A DNA stretch of 64,000 bases from Burkholderiales bacterium (GTDB lineage: Bacteria > Pseudomonadota > Gammaproteobacteria > Burkholderiales > Burkholderiaceae_C): positions 62,001-126,000 of the forward strand of contig JAFLDE010000001.1 in assembly GCA_017302655.1 (NCBI GenBank), in the 5' to 3' direction. Shown piece after piece: positions 38,641 to 48,160 of the stretch (the first letter of the stretch is position 1; the number at the start of each line of letters is the position of its first letter). The translations under genes and the position numbers were made by a program. The notes under the pieces are model-generated. The model was not told the DNA's origin and made no database searches. It worked only from the letters and a program-made list of their open reading frames with translations.

Positions 38641-38824
38641 GCAGTGCGATCTGCGCGAACTTGGCGGTTCCGCCAGTTGCCTGGTCGGGACGAACCCCAG
38701 GAATAGCGCTTGGCTATTGAGCTCGTAGGCGAATCCTTATTGGCCGATTGAAGTGATCGCAGTAGCGTGCGCCGGTGCTGTGCTGCACAGCGCGCCTCAC
38801 CCACCCTCAGCTTGGAGAGACACG

Positions 38825-39244
38825 ATGGGACTGAAAGGATCGAAGACCGAGCAGAACCTGAAGGACGCCTTTGCCGGCGAATCGCAGGCCAACCGCCGTT
38901 ATCTGTACTTCGCGAACAAGGCCGACGTGGAGGGGCAGAACGACGTGGCGGCGCTGTTCCGCTCCACGGCCGAAGGCGAGACCGGGCATGCGCACGGGCA
39001 CCTGGAGTTCCTGGAGGCGGTGGGGGATCCGGCGACGGGCCTGCCCATCGGCAGCACGCGCCAGAACCTGGCGGCCGCCGTGGCCGGCGAGACGCATGAG
39101 TACACCGACATGTACCCGGGCATGGCCAAGACCGCGCGCGACGAGGGCTTCGACGAGATCGCCGACTGGTTCGAGACCTTGGCCAAGGCCGAGCGCTCGC
39201 ATGCCAACCGCTACGCGAAGGCACTGAACGAGTTGGTGGACTGA
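38825..39244 (+). CDS. Rubrerythrin-type diiron protein (no rubredoxin domain)
   Basis: A 139-residue four-helix ferritin-like protein with the rubrerythrin diiron motifs: Glu in [13 protein letters not shown]-x2-H in [11 protein letters not shown], Glu in AVAGETHEY, and the final E-x2-H in AEISHANRY-like AERSHANRY. The rubredoxin [FeS4] tail of classical rubrerythrin is absent. The family detoxifies peroxide in many bacteria. The start ATG at 38825 is preceded by GGAGAGACACG. It is followed by a hairpin and then by an Fe-S protein and DUF3501, a recurrent trio. Peroxide reduction is inferred. Confidence 0.9.
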   Translation: MGLKGSKTEQNLKDAFAGESQANRRYLYFANKADVEGQNDVAALFRSTAEGETGHAHGHLEFLEAVGDPATGLPIGSTRQNLAAAVAGETHEYTDMYPGMAKTARDEGFDEIADWFETLAKAERSHANRYAKALNELVD

Positions 39245-39264
39245 GCAGGCTGGCTTCATGCAAC

Positions 39265-39291
39265 AACGGCGCCCCAGGGCGCCGTTCTCTT
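39265..39291 (+). terminator. Hairpin between rubrerythrin and Fe-S protein genes
   Basis: AACGGCGCC-CCAG-GGCGCCGTT is a perfect 9-bp stem with a 4-base loop (39265-39286), followed by CTCTT. The short U-rich tail suggests partial termination, so that rubrerythrin is made in excess over the two downstream genes. The downstream gene's GAGGGA ribosome-binding site begins right after. Confidence 0.6.
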
Positions 39292-39303
39292 GAGGGACAA
39301 GCG

Positions 39304-40677
39304 ATGAGCGGCGCACGCGAAGGCAGCTTGGAAGCGCCAACCCGCCACCCGGTGGATTGGAAGAACCCCGACTTCTACGACGAGCAGAAGTGCCTGGATG
39401 AACTGGGTCGCATCTACGACATCTGCCATGGTTGCCGGCGCTGCGTCAGCCTGTGCCAAAGCTTCCCGACCCTGTTCGACTTGGTCGATGCGACCAGCGA
39501 CGGCGAGTTGCACGAGGTCAAGCGCGAGGACTACTGGAAGGTGGTCGACCAGTGCTACCTCTGCGACCTTTGCTACATGACCAAGTGCCCCTACGTGCCG
39601 CCGCATGCGTGGAATCTGGACTTCCCCCACACCATGCTGCGTGCCAAGGCCATCCAGTTCCGCAAGGGCGAGGTGGGCGCCGGTGCGCGCTTTCTGGCCA
39701 GCACCGATGTGCATGGCAGCTTCGCCGGCATCCCGGTGGTGGTGCAGACCGTCAACGCGGTGAACCGCACCAAGCTGGCCCGGCAGGGCATGGACAAGCT
39801 GCTGGGTGTGCACCCCGAGGCCTGGATGCCCCAACTGGCCAGCCAGCGCTTCCGCTGGGGCGCGGCAAAGGCAGCAGCCACGGTGGTGACGAATGGCGAG
39901 CGCACGCCGGGCAAGGTGGCCGTGTTCGCCACCTGCTATGTCAACTACAACGAACCCGGCATCGGCCACGACTTGCTGGCCGTGCTTGCACACAACGGCA
40001 TCCCGTACGAGTTGGTGGAGAAGGAAAGCTGCTGCGGCATGCCCAAGTTTGAGCTGGGCGACCTGGAAAGCGTGGAGAAGCACAAGAACGCCAACATCCC
40101 CGTGCTTGACCGCTACGCCCGCGAGGGCTACGCCATCCTGTCTGCCATCCCTAGCTGCACGCTGATGTTCAAACAGGAGCTGCCCTTGCTCTTCCCGGGC
40201 GAGGAAGCCGTGAAGCGCGTGCAGGACGCCATGTGGGATCCGTTCGAGTACTTGATGGCGCGGCACAAGGACGGCCTGCTGAAGACCGACTTCCAGCAAG
40301 CGCTGGGCAAGGTCAGTTACCACATCCCCTGTCACGGTCGCGTGCAGAACATCGGTCGCAAGACCGAAGAGATGTTCAAGCTCGTCGGCAAGACGGTGAA
40401 CGTGCAGCTGAATACCGTGGAGCGCTGCAGCGGCCACGCCGGCACCTACGGGGTGAAGACCGCGCACCATGCCGACGCCCTGAAGATTGGCAAGGTGGTG
40501 TTCAAGAACATGGGCAACCATGGTGGGGAAGAGCCCGACGTCATCAGCAGCGATTGCGCGCTGGCCGGTCACCACATTGCCCAAGGCATGCAATTGGCCG
40601 GCAAGCCGGCCAAAGACCTGGCTCACCCGCTGACCCTGCTGCGCCGTGCTTACGGAATTCCTGGAGCTGCCGCATGA
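39304..40677 (+). CDS. (Fe-S)-binding CCG-domain oxidoreductase (GlpC/HdrD-like)
   Basis: A 457-residue soluble protein with an N-terminal pair of [4Fe-4S] motifs, CHGCRRCVSLCQSFP (about residues 42-56) and CYLCDLCYMTKCPYVPP (about 84-100). Two CCG-type modules follow, with ESCCGMPKFELGDLE in the first and RCSGHAGTYGVK in the second. This is the layout of GlpC and heterodisulfide reductase D subunits, but no flavoprotein partner (GlpA/B, LldF) is nearby. It sits between rubrerythrin and DUF3501 and overlaps the latter by 4 bases. It likely passes electrons to an unidentified acceptor; the reaction is unknown. Confidence 0.88.
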   Translation: MSGAREGSLEAPTRHPVDWKNPDFYDEQKCLDELGRIYDICHGCRRCVSLCQSFPTLFDLVDATSDGELHEVKREDYWKVVDQCYLCDLCYMTKCPYVPPHAWNLDFPHTMLRAKAIQFRKGEVGAGARFLASTDVHGSFAGIPVVVQTVNAVNRTKLARQGMDKLLGVHPEAWMPQLASQRFRWGAAKAAATVVTNGERTPGKVAVFATCYVNYNEPGIGHDLLAVLAHNGIPYELVEKESCCGMPKFELGDLESVEKHKNANIPVLDRYAREGYAILSAIPSCTLMFKQELPLLFPGEEAVKRVQDAMWDPFEYLMARHKDGLLKTDFQQALGKVSYHIPCHGRVQNIGRKTEEMFKLVGKTVNVQLNTVERCSGHAGTYGVKTAHHADALKIGKVVFKNMGNHGGEEPDVISSDCALAGHHIAQGMQLAGKPAKDLAHPLTLLRRAYGIPGAAA

Positions 40678-41255
40678 GCATCGCCATCGACAACTTGATG
40701 AGCCTCGAAGCTTGGTCGCGGCACCGCAAGGCCCACAAGCCGGAGTACATCGCGCATCGCCGACTGCGCTCGGTGCTGCTGGGCGAGCACATGACCGTGC
40801 AGTTCGAGGACGAGCGCACCATCCGCTATCAGATCCAGGAGATGCTGCGCATCGAGAAGATCTTCGAAGACGAGGGCATCCAGTCGGAGATCGACGCCTA
40901 CGCGCCGCTGGTGCCCGATGGCTGCAACTGGAAGGCCACGCTCCTGCTCGAGTACCCCGATGTGCACGAGCGCCGCCGTGAGCTGGCCCGGCTCATCGGG
41001 GTGGAGGACCGGCTGTTCGTCGAGGTCGAGGGACTGCCCCGGGTCTATGCCATCGCCGACGAAGACCTCGACCGCGAAAACGACGAGAAGACTTCGTCGG
41101 TGCACTTCTTGCGCTTCGAGTTCACACCGGCCCAGTCGGCGGCCATTCGCGCGGGTGCGGCGGTCAAGCTGGGCTGCGACCACACACACTACCCGGCGCA
41201 CCGGAGCATCGCCGCCGACACCCTGGCCAGCCTGGCGGGCGACTTGCGCGGCTGA
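40674..41255 (+). CDS. DUF3501 family protein
   Basis: A 193-residue protein of unknown function, start ATG at 40674 overlapping the upstream stop (ATGA). It begins MSIAIDNLMSLEAWSRHRKA and contains the family's FEDERTIRYQIQEMLRIEKI segment and a C-terminal LGCDHTHYPAH motif that could bind metal. It is found next to the rubrerythrin/Fe-S pair in many proteobacteria, so a shared function is likely. It ends 13 bases from the convergent modC stop. Confidence 0.88.
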   Translation: MSIAIDNLMSLEAWSRHRKAHKPEYIAHRRLRSVLLGEHMTVQFEDERTIRYQIQEMLRIEKIFEDEGIQSEIDAYAPLVPDGCNWKATLLLEYPDVHERRRELARLIGVEDRLFVEVEGLPRVYAIADEDLDRENDEKTSSVHFLRFEFTPAQSAAIRAGAAVKLGCDHTHYPAHRSIAADTLASLAGDLRG

Positions 41256-41268
41256 GCGCCGCGCTCGA

Positions 41269-42399
41269 TCAGTCGCTGCCCGAACGCACCGGCATCACAT
41301 GTACCTGGCTGAGGTCCAGGGCCACGGGTAGGCGTTCGCCCACGGTGATGCCGCGCCGCGAATGACCCGCCAGCAGCAGTTCCACACAGGGGGAGCCAGG
41401 CAACTCCAGGCGCAGCTCCAGCAGGCTGACCTCGCCCTGGTGGCGACAGGCTTGCACTCGAGCCCACCAGTGAGCTCCTTCCGAGGTCTGTGTCGCCAGC
41501 GAGACGGCGTCGCCCGGCAGCACCCAACTCACGGCCTGGCCTGGGTCCAGGCGGCCCTTGTCGCGCACCTCCAGCACCGGACCGTCCTCAACTTCGACTT
41601 CCCACTGCAGTCGGCCCACACCGGGCTTGTCGGCCGGCCCCAACCAGCGCCCGCTGAAGCGATTGAGGATGCCCACCAACTCAGCCACCCGCGCATTGCG
41701 CGGCGCGCGGTGGATGTCCTGCGGCGTGCCGCTTTGCAGCACACGACCGGCGTCCATCACCACCAGACGGTCGGCCAGCTGCCGGGCTTCCTGCAGGTCG
41801 TGCGTCACCAGCACGATGGGAATCGACAGCTCGCGGCGCAGGTCGGCGATCAATTGGTAGAGACCACGCCGGTTCATCAAGTCCACGGCCGAGAAAGGCT
41901 CGTCCATCAGGAGCAGGCGCGGCTGACGCGCCAGCGCACGTGCCACCGCCACACGCTGTTGCTGGCCGCCGGACAGCTGGGCGGGGCGGCTGTGCAGTTG
42001 AGGCTCGGCCAGCTTCATGTGCTGCAGCCAGCGGCGCGCCTCCTGTTCGCGCTGCCGGCGCGGCAGGTGCAAGAGGGCAAGGGCGACGTTCTGCAGCGCC
42101 GTCAGATGCGGCATCAGCGCGTAGTCCTGGAACACCAGGCCGACGTGGCGCGCCTGCGGCGGCAGCCACAGCGCGCGCTCGGTGTCGCACCAGACCTCGC
42201 CGCCCACCTGCACGCGGCCTGCTTGGGGGCGCATCAGGCCGGCGAGCACGCGCAGCATCGAGGTCTTGCCAGCGCCTGAGGGCCCCACGAGGGCGAGCAG
42301 TTCGCCCGGCTGACAGCCGAAGCGGCCCTGCAGCAACATCGGTGCGCTTTGGCGAACCTCCAGTTCAAGGCCTGGCTTGGCGGAGCTGGGTGGACTCAT
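41269..42399 (-). CDS. modC: Molybdate ABC transporter ATP-binding protein
   Basis: A 376-residue ABC ATPase energising molybdate import. Walker A is GPSGAGKTSML (about residue 36), the signature LSGGQQQRVAVARAL and Walker B LLLMDEPFSAVD follow, and a TOBE molybdate-binding domain occupies the C-terminus (about residues 290-376). The ATG at 42399 overlaps the modB stop (ATGA) and gives MSPPSSAKPG. It is the last gene of the uppP-map-glnD-modABC run. No ModE regulator or ModE box was recognised nearby. Confidence 0.93.
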   Translation of the reverse strand: MSPPSSAKPGLELEVRQSAPMLLQGRFGCQPGELLALVGPSGAGKTSMLRVLAGLMRPQAGRVQVGGEVWCDTERALWLPPQARHVGLVFQDYALMPHLTALQNVALALLHLPRRQREQEARRWLQHMKLAEPQLHSRPAQLSGGQQQRVAVARALARQPRLLLMDEPFSAVDLMNRRGLYQLIADLRRELSIPIVLVTHDLQEARQLADRLVVMDAGRVLQSGTPQDIHRAPRNARVAELVGILNRFSGRWLGPADKPGVGRLQWEVEVEDGPVLEVRDKGRLDPGQAVSWVLPGDAVSLATQTSEGAHWWARVQACRHQGEVSLLELRLELPGSPCVELLLAGHSRRGITVGERLPVALDLSQVHVMPVRSGSD

Positions 42400-43061
42400 C
42401 GGCGCCTCGTCAGCCGTGCCGAGGCGACCAGGGATGCCACCACGGCCGCCACCGAAATGAGCAACAGCAGCGCGGCCATGCGGTCTGCGCCCGCCAGGTC
42501 GAAGGCCTGCACGCGGTCGTAGATGGCGATGGCCAGCGTGCGTGTTTCGCCGGGAATGTTGCCGCCCACCATCAGCACCACGCCGAACTCGCCCAGGGTG
42601 TGCACGAAGGTCAGCACCAGCGCCGACAGCAGGCCCGGCCAGGCCAGCGGCAGCTCCACCCACAGCAGGGTCTGCCAGCGGCCCAGGCCACTCACTGCGG
42701 CGGCTTCACTGAGCTGGCGCGGGATGGCCTCGAAAGCGCGCTGGATGGGCTGCACCATGAAGGGGATGTTGAACACCACCGAGGCCAGCACCAGCGCCGG
42801 GAAGCTGAAGCTCAGGCGCAGCCCCAGGGTGTCCTGCGCCCAACGGCCCAGCGGCGTGCTGCCGCCCATCGCCATCAGCAGGTAGTAGCCCAGCACCGTG
42901 GGCGGCAGCACCAGGGGCAGCAGCACCAGGGCTTCCACCAGCGGCTTGAAGCGTTGCGAGGTGTAGGCCAGCCAGCGCCCCAGCAGCAGGCTCAGCGGCA
43001 GCAGCAGCAGCAAGGTGACGCCAGCCAGTTCCAGCGACAGGCGCAGGGCTTGCCAGTCCAT
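42396..43061 (-). CDS. modB: Molybdate ABC transporter permease
   Basis: A 221-residue inner-membrane permease with about five transmembrane helices, forming the molybdate channel as a dimer. The start MDWQALRLSLELAGVTLLLL and the permease EAA loop (EAAAVSGLGRWQTLLWVELP) are characteristic. The ATG at 43061 shares a base with the modA stop (TGATG), and the stop overlaps modC. Confidence 0.95.
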   Translation of the reverse strand: MDWQALRLSLELAGVTLLLLLPLSLLLGRWLAYTSQRFKPLVEALVLLPLVLPPTVLGYYLLMAMGGSTPLGRWAQDTLGLRLSFSFPALVLASVVFNIPFMVQPIQRAFEAIPRQLSEAAAVSGLGRWQTLLWVELPLAWPGLLSALVLTFVHTLGEFGVVLMVGGNIPGETRTLAIAIYDRVQAFDLAGADRMAALLLLISVAAVVASLVASARLTRRR

Positions 43062-43831
43062 CACGGCGCGGGCACCTCGAAACCATGCCGCTGGAGCGCA
43101 GCGCGTGCGGGCTCGCTTTGCAGATGGGTGTAGAAGGCCCTGGCGGCGGGGCTCGCGGACTTCAGCAGCGCCATGCGCTGGTTCAGCGCTTGGTGCCAGG
43201 TTTCCGGCAGCAGCACGAAGCGGCCCTTCGCTGCGATCGCTGGGGCTTGGCCCAGTGATGCCGCCACGATGCCGGCCTCCGCCTGACCCGAGGCGGCGAA
43301 CTGCGTGGCTTGGGAAACGTTTTCCCCCCGCACCAGATGTGGCTGCACGGCCTGCCACAGGCCGGCATGCTGCAAGGCCTCGCGAGCCCGCATGCCGTAG
43401 GGGGCGTGGTCGGGGTGGGCGATGGCCAGCTTGCGCAGGCGCCCGTCTTTCAGAGCCAGCGCCAGGTCGCCCAAGCTCGCGTCGGCGCGCAGCGGCGAGC
43501 CATGGGCCACCAAGAGCCCGATGCGGCCACGTGCATAGAGGCGACCGCGGTCCTTTGCCAATCCAGCGACGGCCAGTTGGAACACGAAGTGCTCGTCGGC
43601 CGACAGGAAGAGCTCGAAAGGCGCGCCCTGCCGGATCTGCGCGAAGAACTGCCCGGAGGAGCCGAACACCAGGCGCACCCGCTGACCGGTGGCCCTTTCG
43701 AAATCGGCGGCGATCTCCTCCAGCGCGAACTTGAGGTCGGAGGCCGCAGCCACCAAGGGCGCCGGCCCGGCCAGCACCTGTTGCGCGGCCGCAGGGAGCA
43801 GCAGGGTGCTGAGGGCCAGGCGTCGATGCAT
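43061..43831 (-). CDS. modA: Molybdate-binding periplasmic protein
   Basis: A 256-residue periplasmic solute-binding protein of the molybdate/tungstate family. A signal peptide (about residues 1-21, cut after VLA-G) precedes the binding fold. Oxyanion-site segments are AAASDLKFALEEIA and FGSSGQFFAQIRQGAPFELF, with the hinge region PDHAPYGMRAREAL. The ATG at 43831 shares its first base with the last base of the glnD stop, an unusual neighbour for modA. Confidence 0.94.
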   Translation of the reverse strand: MHRRLALSTLLLPAAAQQVLAGPAPLVAAASDLKFALEEIAADFERATGQRVRLVFGSSGQFFAQIRQGAPFELFLSADEHFVFQLAVAGLAKDRGRLYARGRIGLLVAHGSPLRADASLGDLALALKDGRLRKLAIAHPDHAPYGMRAREALQHAGLWQAVQPHLVRGENVSQATQFAASGQAEAGIVAASLGQAPAIAAKGRFVLLPETWHQALNQRMALLKSASPAARAFYTHLQSEPARAALQRHGFEVPAP

Positions 43832-46440
43832 CAGGTGGGCAGCGCAAGCGCGTCCAGCAACTCGCTCTCAATTTCCAGCTGCTCGCGCGGCCGGCCCAAG
43901 GCCGGCCCATTGACGAGGAAACTGTCCTCGACACGCTCGCCCAGGGTCGAAATCCTGGCCAGCTGAAGGTTCACGCCGTGCCGCGCGAGCACGCGGGCCA
44001 CGGCGTAGAGCAGACCAGCGCGGTCGCTGGCCGACAGCGACAGCACCCAGGCCTGCGCGCGCTCGTCAGGTCGAAGCTCGACGCGGGGTGTGGTCGGAAA
44101 GCTCTTCACCCGCCGCGAAAGGCGGGCGCGACGCGGCTCGGGCAATGGGCCGGTCTGCTGGAGTGCAAGGGCCAGGCGCTGTTCCACCAGCGGCACCAGG
44201 TCTCGCTGCGCCGCCTCCAGGTCCTGCGCCTGCACCTGGAAGGTGTCGAGCGCATAGCCATCGCGCGTGGTGTGCACCTTGGCGTCCTGGATGTTGAAGG
44301 CGGCACCGTCGAAGTAGCCGCAGATGCGCGCGAAGAGATCGGGCACATCCTTGGCATAGACCAGCACCTGCAGGCCCTCGCCCACCGGGCTGGGGCGCGC
44401 GCACACCACTGGCTCACCGGCCTTGTGGCCGTCGCCGACGTGCCGCCAGAGCATGCGGGCGTGCCAGGCCAGTTCGGCGGCGTCGTGACGCGCGAAATAG
44501 CTCAGTTGCAGGGTGCGCCACAGCGGCTCCTCGGTGCCTGGCAAGGCGCTCTTGAGCGCAAGTTCCTGGCGGGCTTCGGCCTTGCGGGCGTCGATCACGG
44601 CATCAAGGCTGGGCACCGCGCCGCCCTCGCTTTCGAAATGGCGAAGCGCCAGCCGGTACAAGTCTTCCAGCAGCTTGCCCTTCCAGGCGTTCCAGACCTT
44701 GGGGCTGGTGCCGCGGATGTCGGCCACCGTCAAAAGGTACAGCGCCGTCAGCCAGCGCGTGCTGCCGACCTGGCGCGCGAAGGCGGCCACGACCTCGGGG
44801 TCGCTCAGGTCTTCCTTTTGCGCGGTGTGACTGAGCAGCAGGTGGTGACGCACCAGGAAGACGACGAGCTGCGTGTCCTCGCGGCGCATGCGGTGCTGGC
44901 GGGCGAAGCGGCGCACTTCCTCTTCACCGAGCACCGAGTGGTCGCCGCCGCGGCCCTTGGCAATGTCGTGAAAGAGCGCCGCGATGTACAGCAGCTCCGG
45001 CTTGTCGAACCCTGCGGCCAGCTGCGAGCAGTACGGGTACTCGTGCGCATGCTCCGGAATGAAGAAACGCCGCACATTGCGCAGCACCATCAGGATGTGC
45101 TGGTCCACGGTGTAGACGTGGAAGAGGTCGTGCTGCATCTGCCCGACGATGGCGCGGAAGGGCCACAGATAGCGGCCCAGCACCGAACAGCGGTTCATCA
45201 GGCGCATGGCGTGCGTCTGGCCCTCTGGGGCGCGAAGGATGGCCAGGAAGGCCTCGCGGTTGCGCGGATCGGTGCGCCAGCGCGCGTCCATCAGCGGGCG
45301 GGCGTTGTAGAGCGCTCGCAGTGTTCTGCTCGACAGGCCCTTGAGCCCGCGCGTGCTGGCGTAGAGCAGGAAGGTGAGCAGGATGGCCTCAGGGTGGCGC
45401 TCGTACAGGCTGTCGTCGTTGATCTCGATGAGACCGCCGCGATCGAGGAAGTGCGCGTCGATGCGGCGCGTCGCCTGCCCGGGCGTCGGGTCGATGCGCT
45501 CGCGCAGGTTCAGCAGCAGGATCTCGTTGAGCTGCGTCACCGCCTTGGCCGCCCAGTAATAGCGCCGCATCAGCTGTTCGCCGGCGCGCACCTGGCCGGG
45601 CTTGGCACCCGCCTTCAGGCCCAGCAGGCTGGCCACGGCGGTCTGCAGGTCGAAGACCAGGCGGTCTTCGCGCCGGCTGGCCGCCACATGGAGCAGGCAG
45701 CGAATGAGTTTCAGCGTGCCTTCATTGCGGTGCAGCTGCTGTGCCTCCAGCGGCGTGAGCAGGCCGCCTGCGGCCAGCTCCTTCCAGGTGCCACCCAGGC
45801 CGGCTGCGCGTGCGATCCAGATCAGCACCTGCAGGTCGCGCAAGCCTCCGGGGGACTCCTTGCAGTTCGGCTCCAGCGCGTAGGGGGTGTCCTCGTGCTT
45901 GGTGTGGCGCTGCTGCATCTCCAGCGTTTTGCCGCGCAGGAAGGCCGCGGGCTGCAGGCGCGCGATGAGCGCCGCTTGCAGCGCCGCGTAGTCCGCGCGC
46001 GGGCCGGCAAGCAGGCGGCTTTCCAGCAGCGCGGTCTGCACCGTGAGGTCGGCAGCGGCCTCGCTGAGGCACTCGTCCCGGGTACGCACCGAAGAACCGA
46101 TTTCCAGCCCGCTGTCCCAGCAGGCGGTGATGAAGGCCTCCAGCTGCGTCTTCAGCGGCCCCGGTCGATGAGCCTCTGCCTCATCAGGCAGCAGTACCAG
46201 CACGTCCACGTCGGAATGCGGAAACAGCTCGCCGCGGCCATAGCCGCCCACGGCCACCAGACAGCAGTCGGCGGGCATCGCCTGTTCACGCCAGAGCCGC
46301 CGCAGGTGTTCGTCCACACCTTGCGCCAGGCGGCGCAGCAGGCGCTGCGCGTCGGCCGCGCTGGGCGGCTTGGCAATGAAGTCGGTCAGCAGGCGCTGAC
46401 GCGCCTCCTTCAAAGACTGGCGCAGCGCGCCGGCGTCCAT
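43831..46440 (-). CDS. glnD: Bifunctional PII uridylyltransferase/uridylyl-removing enzyme
   Basis: An 869-residue sensor that uridylylates PII proteins under nitrogen limitation and reverses this when glutamine is high. The nucleotidyltransferase motif GGYGRGELFPHSDVDV is at residues 65-80. The HD hydrolase domain (ALFHDIAKGRGGDHS) is near residue 487. Two ACT domains, glutamine-sensing, begin near residues 690 and 795. The start ATG at 46440 gives MDAGALRQSLKEARQ and overlaps the map stop by one base; an in-frame extension upstream is antisense of the map frame. The stop overlaps modA by one base. Confidence 0.97.
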   Translation of the reverse strand: MDAGALRQSLKEARQRLLTDFIAKPPSAADAQRLLRRLAQGVDEHLRRLWREQAMPADCCLVAVGGYGRGELFPHSDVDVLVLLPDEAEAHRPGPLKTQLEAFITACWDSGLEIGSSVRTRDECLSEAAADLTVQTALLESRLLAGPRADYAALQAALIARLQPAAFLRGKTLEMQQRHTKHEDTPYALEPNCKESPGGLRDLQVLIWIARAAGLGGTWKELAAGGLLTPLEAQQLHRNEGTLKLIRCLLHVAASRREDRLVFDLQTAVASLLGLKAGAKPGQVRAGEQLMRRYYWAAKAVTQLNEILLLNLRERIDPTPGQATRRIDAHFLDRGGLIEINDDSLYERHPEAILLTFLLYASTRGLKGLSSRTLRALYNARPLMDARWRTDPRNREAFLAILRAPEGQTHAMRLMNRCSVLGRYLWPFRAIVGQMQHDLFHVYTVDQHILMVLRNVRRFFIPEHAHEYPYCSQLAAGFDKPELLYIAALFHDIAKGRGGDHSVLGEEEVRRFARQHRMRREDTQLVVFLVRHHLLLSHTAQKEDLSDPEVVAAFARQVGSTRWLTALYLLTVADIRGTSPKVWNAWKGKLLEDLYRLALRHFESEGGAVPSLDAVIDARKAEARQELALKSALPGTEEPLWRTLQLSYFARHDAAELAWHARMLWRHVGDGHKAGEPVVCARPSPVGEGLQVLVYAKDVPDLFARICGYFDGAAFNIQDAKVHTTRDGYALDTFQVQAQDLEAAQRDLVPLVEQRLALALQQTGPLPEPRRARLSRRVKSFPTTPRVELRPDERAQAWVLSLSASDRAGLLYAVARVLARHGVNLQLARISTLGERVEDSFLVNGPALGRPREQLEIESELLDALALPT

Positions 46441-47246
46441 CAGACGCCCCGCACGAAGTCCGGCGGTGGCGGGCTGCCGGCTGACAGCGTGAGCACTTCG
46501 TAGCCCGTTTCGGTGACCGCGATGCTGTGCTCCCACTGCGCCGACAGCGAGCGGTCCTTGGTGACGATGGTCCAGCCGTCCTGCAGTTCCTTGATTTCGC
46601 GCCGGCCGGCGTTGACCATCGGTTCGATGGTGAACACCATGCCTGGCACCAACTCCTCCAGCGTGCCCGGCCGCCCGTAATGCAGCACTTGCGGCTCCTC
46701 GTGGAACTTGCGCCCCACGCCGTGGCCGCAGAACTCGCGCACCACGCTGAAGCCCGCGGGCTCGACGTAGCTCTGGATGGCGTGGCCGATGTCGCCCAGT
46801 CTCGCCCCCGGTCGCACCTTCTCGATGCCCTTCCACATGGCCTCGTAGGTGAACTGGCACAGGCGCTTGGCGGCAATGGAACCCTCGCCGACGATGAACA
46901 TGCGGCTGTTGTCGCCGTGCCAGCCGTCCTTGATGACGGTGACGTCGATGTTCACGATGTCGCCGTTCTTCAGCGGCCGGTCGTTCGGGATGCCGTGGCA
47001 GACGACATGGTTGACCGAGGTGCACAGCGCAGCCGGGAAGGGCGGATAGCCGGGCGGCTGGTAGCCGATGGTCGCGGAGATGGCCTGCTGCTCCTGCTGG
47101 ATGTAGCGGGTGGCGATGGCGTCCAATTCCTGGGTGGTCACGCCGGGCTTGATCAGCGGCGTCAGCATGTCCAGCACCTCGCTGGCCAGCCGGCAGGCCG
47201 TTTTCATCTCGGCGATCTCGGCCGGGGTCTTGATGACGATGCTCAT
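46440..47246 (-). CDS. map: Methionine aminopeptidase type I
   Basis: A 268-residue metalloprotease removing the initiator methionine. The dinuclear metal ligands are visible: Asp in NIDVTVIKDGWHGDNSRM (two Asp), His in GHGVGRKFHEEP, Glu in FTIEPMV and Glu in QWEHSIAVTE. The ATG at 47246 gives MSIVIKTPAEIAEMKTACRL. It lies 13 bases after uppP and overlaps glnD by one base. The map-glnD pairing is common in proteobacteria, normally next to rpsB. Confidence 0.97.
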   Translation of the reverse strand: MSIVIKTPAEIAEMKTACRLASEVLDMLTPLIKPGVTTQELDAIATRYIQQEQQAISATIGYQPPGYPPFPAALCTSVNHVVCHGIPNDRPLKNGDIVNIDVTVIKDGWHGDNSRMFIVGEGSIAAKRLCQFTYEAMWKGIEKVRPGARLGDIGHAIQSYVEPAGFSVVREFCGHGVGRKFHEEPQVLHYGRPGTLEELVPGMVFTIEPMVNAGRREIKELQDGWTIVTKDRSLSAQWEHSIAVTETGYEVLTLSAGSPPPPDFVRGV

Positions 47247-47259
47247 GCTGCGGATTCTC

Positions 47260-48081
47260 TCAGTCAGCCCAATGCACCCAGCCGAAGTGAGCCGTTGCCA
47301 GCACCACGATGCCGAAGGCGATGCGGTACCAGGCAAAGGGCACGAAGCTGTGCGTGCTCACGTAGCGAAGCAGCCAGCGTACGCACACCCACGCCGACAG
47401 GAAGCTGAACAGCAGGCCGACGCTGAACATGGGCACATCGCTCCAGGCCAGTAGTGCGCGTTCCTTGTAGAGGCTGTAGGCACCGGCGCCGATCAGCGTC
47501 GGGATGGCCAAGAAGAACGAAAACTCGGTGGCCGCCTTGCGCGACAGGCCCAGAAACATGCCGCCGATGATGGTCGCCCCGGAACGGCTGGTGCCCGGGA
47601 TCATGGCCAAGCACTGCACCAGGCCGACTTTCAGTGCGTCCCAATTGCTCATGTCGTCCACGGACTCGATGCGGACCACGTTCTGGCGCCGTTCGGCCCA
47701 CAGGATGATGAAGCCCCCGACGATGAAGGCCGTGGCCACCACGGTGGGCGTGAACAAGCTGGCCTTGATGGCTTTGCCGAAGAGCAGGCCGAGCAGCACC
47801 GCGGGAAAGAAGGCGATGCCCACGTTGATGACGAAGCGCCGAGCCTGCTCGTGGGTGGGCAACTCGCGTGCCACCTTTCGCAGGCGCTCGGCGTAGACCA
47901 GGATGACGGCAAAGATGGCGCCGGTCTGGATGGCGATGTCGAAGACCTTGGCCTTGGCATCGTCCATGCCGAGCAGCGCGCCGGCCAGGATCAGATGCCC
48001 GGTGCTGCTGATGGGCAGAAATTCCGTCAGGCCCTCGACGATTCCCATGATCGCGGCCTTGATCAACAGCAACAGGTCCAA
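47260..48081 (-). CDS. uppP: Undecaprenyl-diphosphate phosphatase
   Basis: A 273-residue BacA-type integral membrane phosphatase that recycles undecaprenyl pyrophosphate for cell-wall synthesis. The catalytic motifs [17 protein letters not shown] (near residue 15) and [20 protein letters not shown] (near residue 160) are intact. A TTG at 48081 is chosen as start because it gives [13 protein letters not shown] in register with the family and has GGGAG 5 bases upstream. A GTG two codons earlier is the alternative; longer frames have no family support. It is divergent from the methyltransferase gene. Confidence 0.93.
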   Translation of the reverse strand: MDLLLLIKAAIMGIVEGLTEFLPISSTGHLILAGALLGMDDAKAKVFDIAIQTGAIFAVILVYAERLRKVARELPTHEQARRFVINVGIAFFPAVLLGLLFGKAIKASLFTPTVVATAFIVGGFIILWAERRQNVVRIESVDDMSNWDALKVGLVQCLAMIPGTSRSGATIIGGMFLGLSRKAATEFSFFLAIPTLIGAGAYSLYKERALLAWSDVPMFSVGLLFSFLSAWVCVRWLLRYVSTHSFVPFAWYRIAFGIVVLATAHFGWVHWAD

Positions 48082-48160
48082 GCGCACTCCCGGCAAAGGG
48101 CGCGGATCATAGCGATGCGAGTGCCTAGAATCACCCCAGTTTTCATAGAGGAATGAGCGC

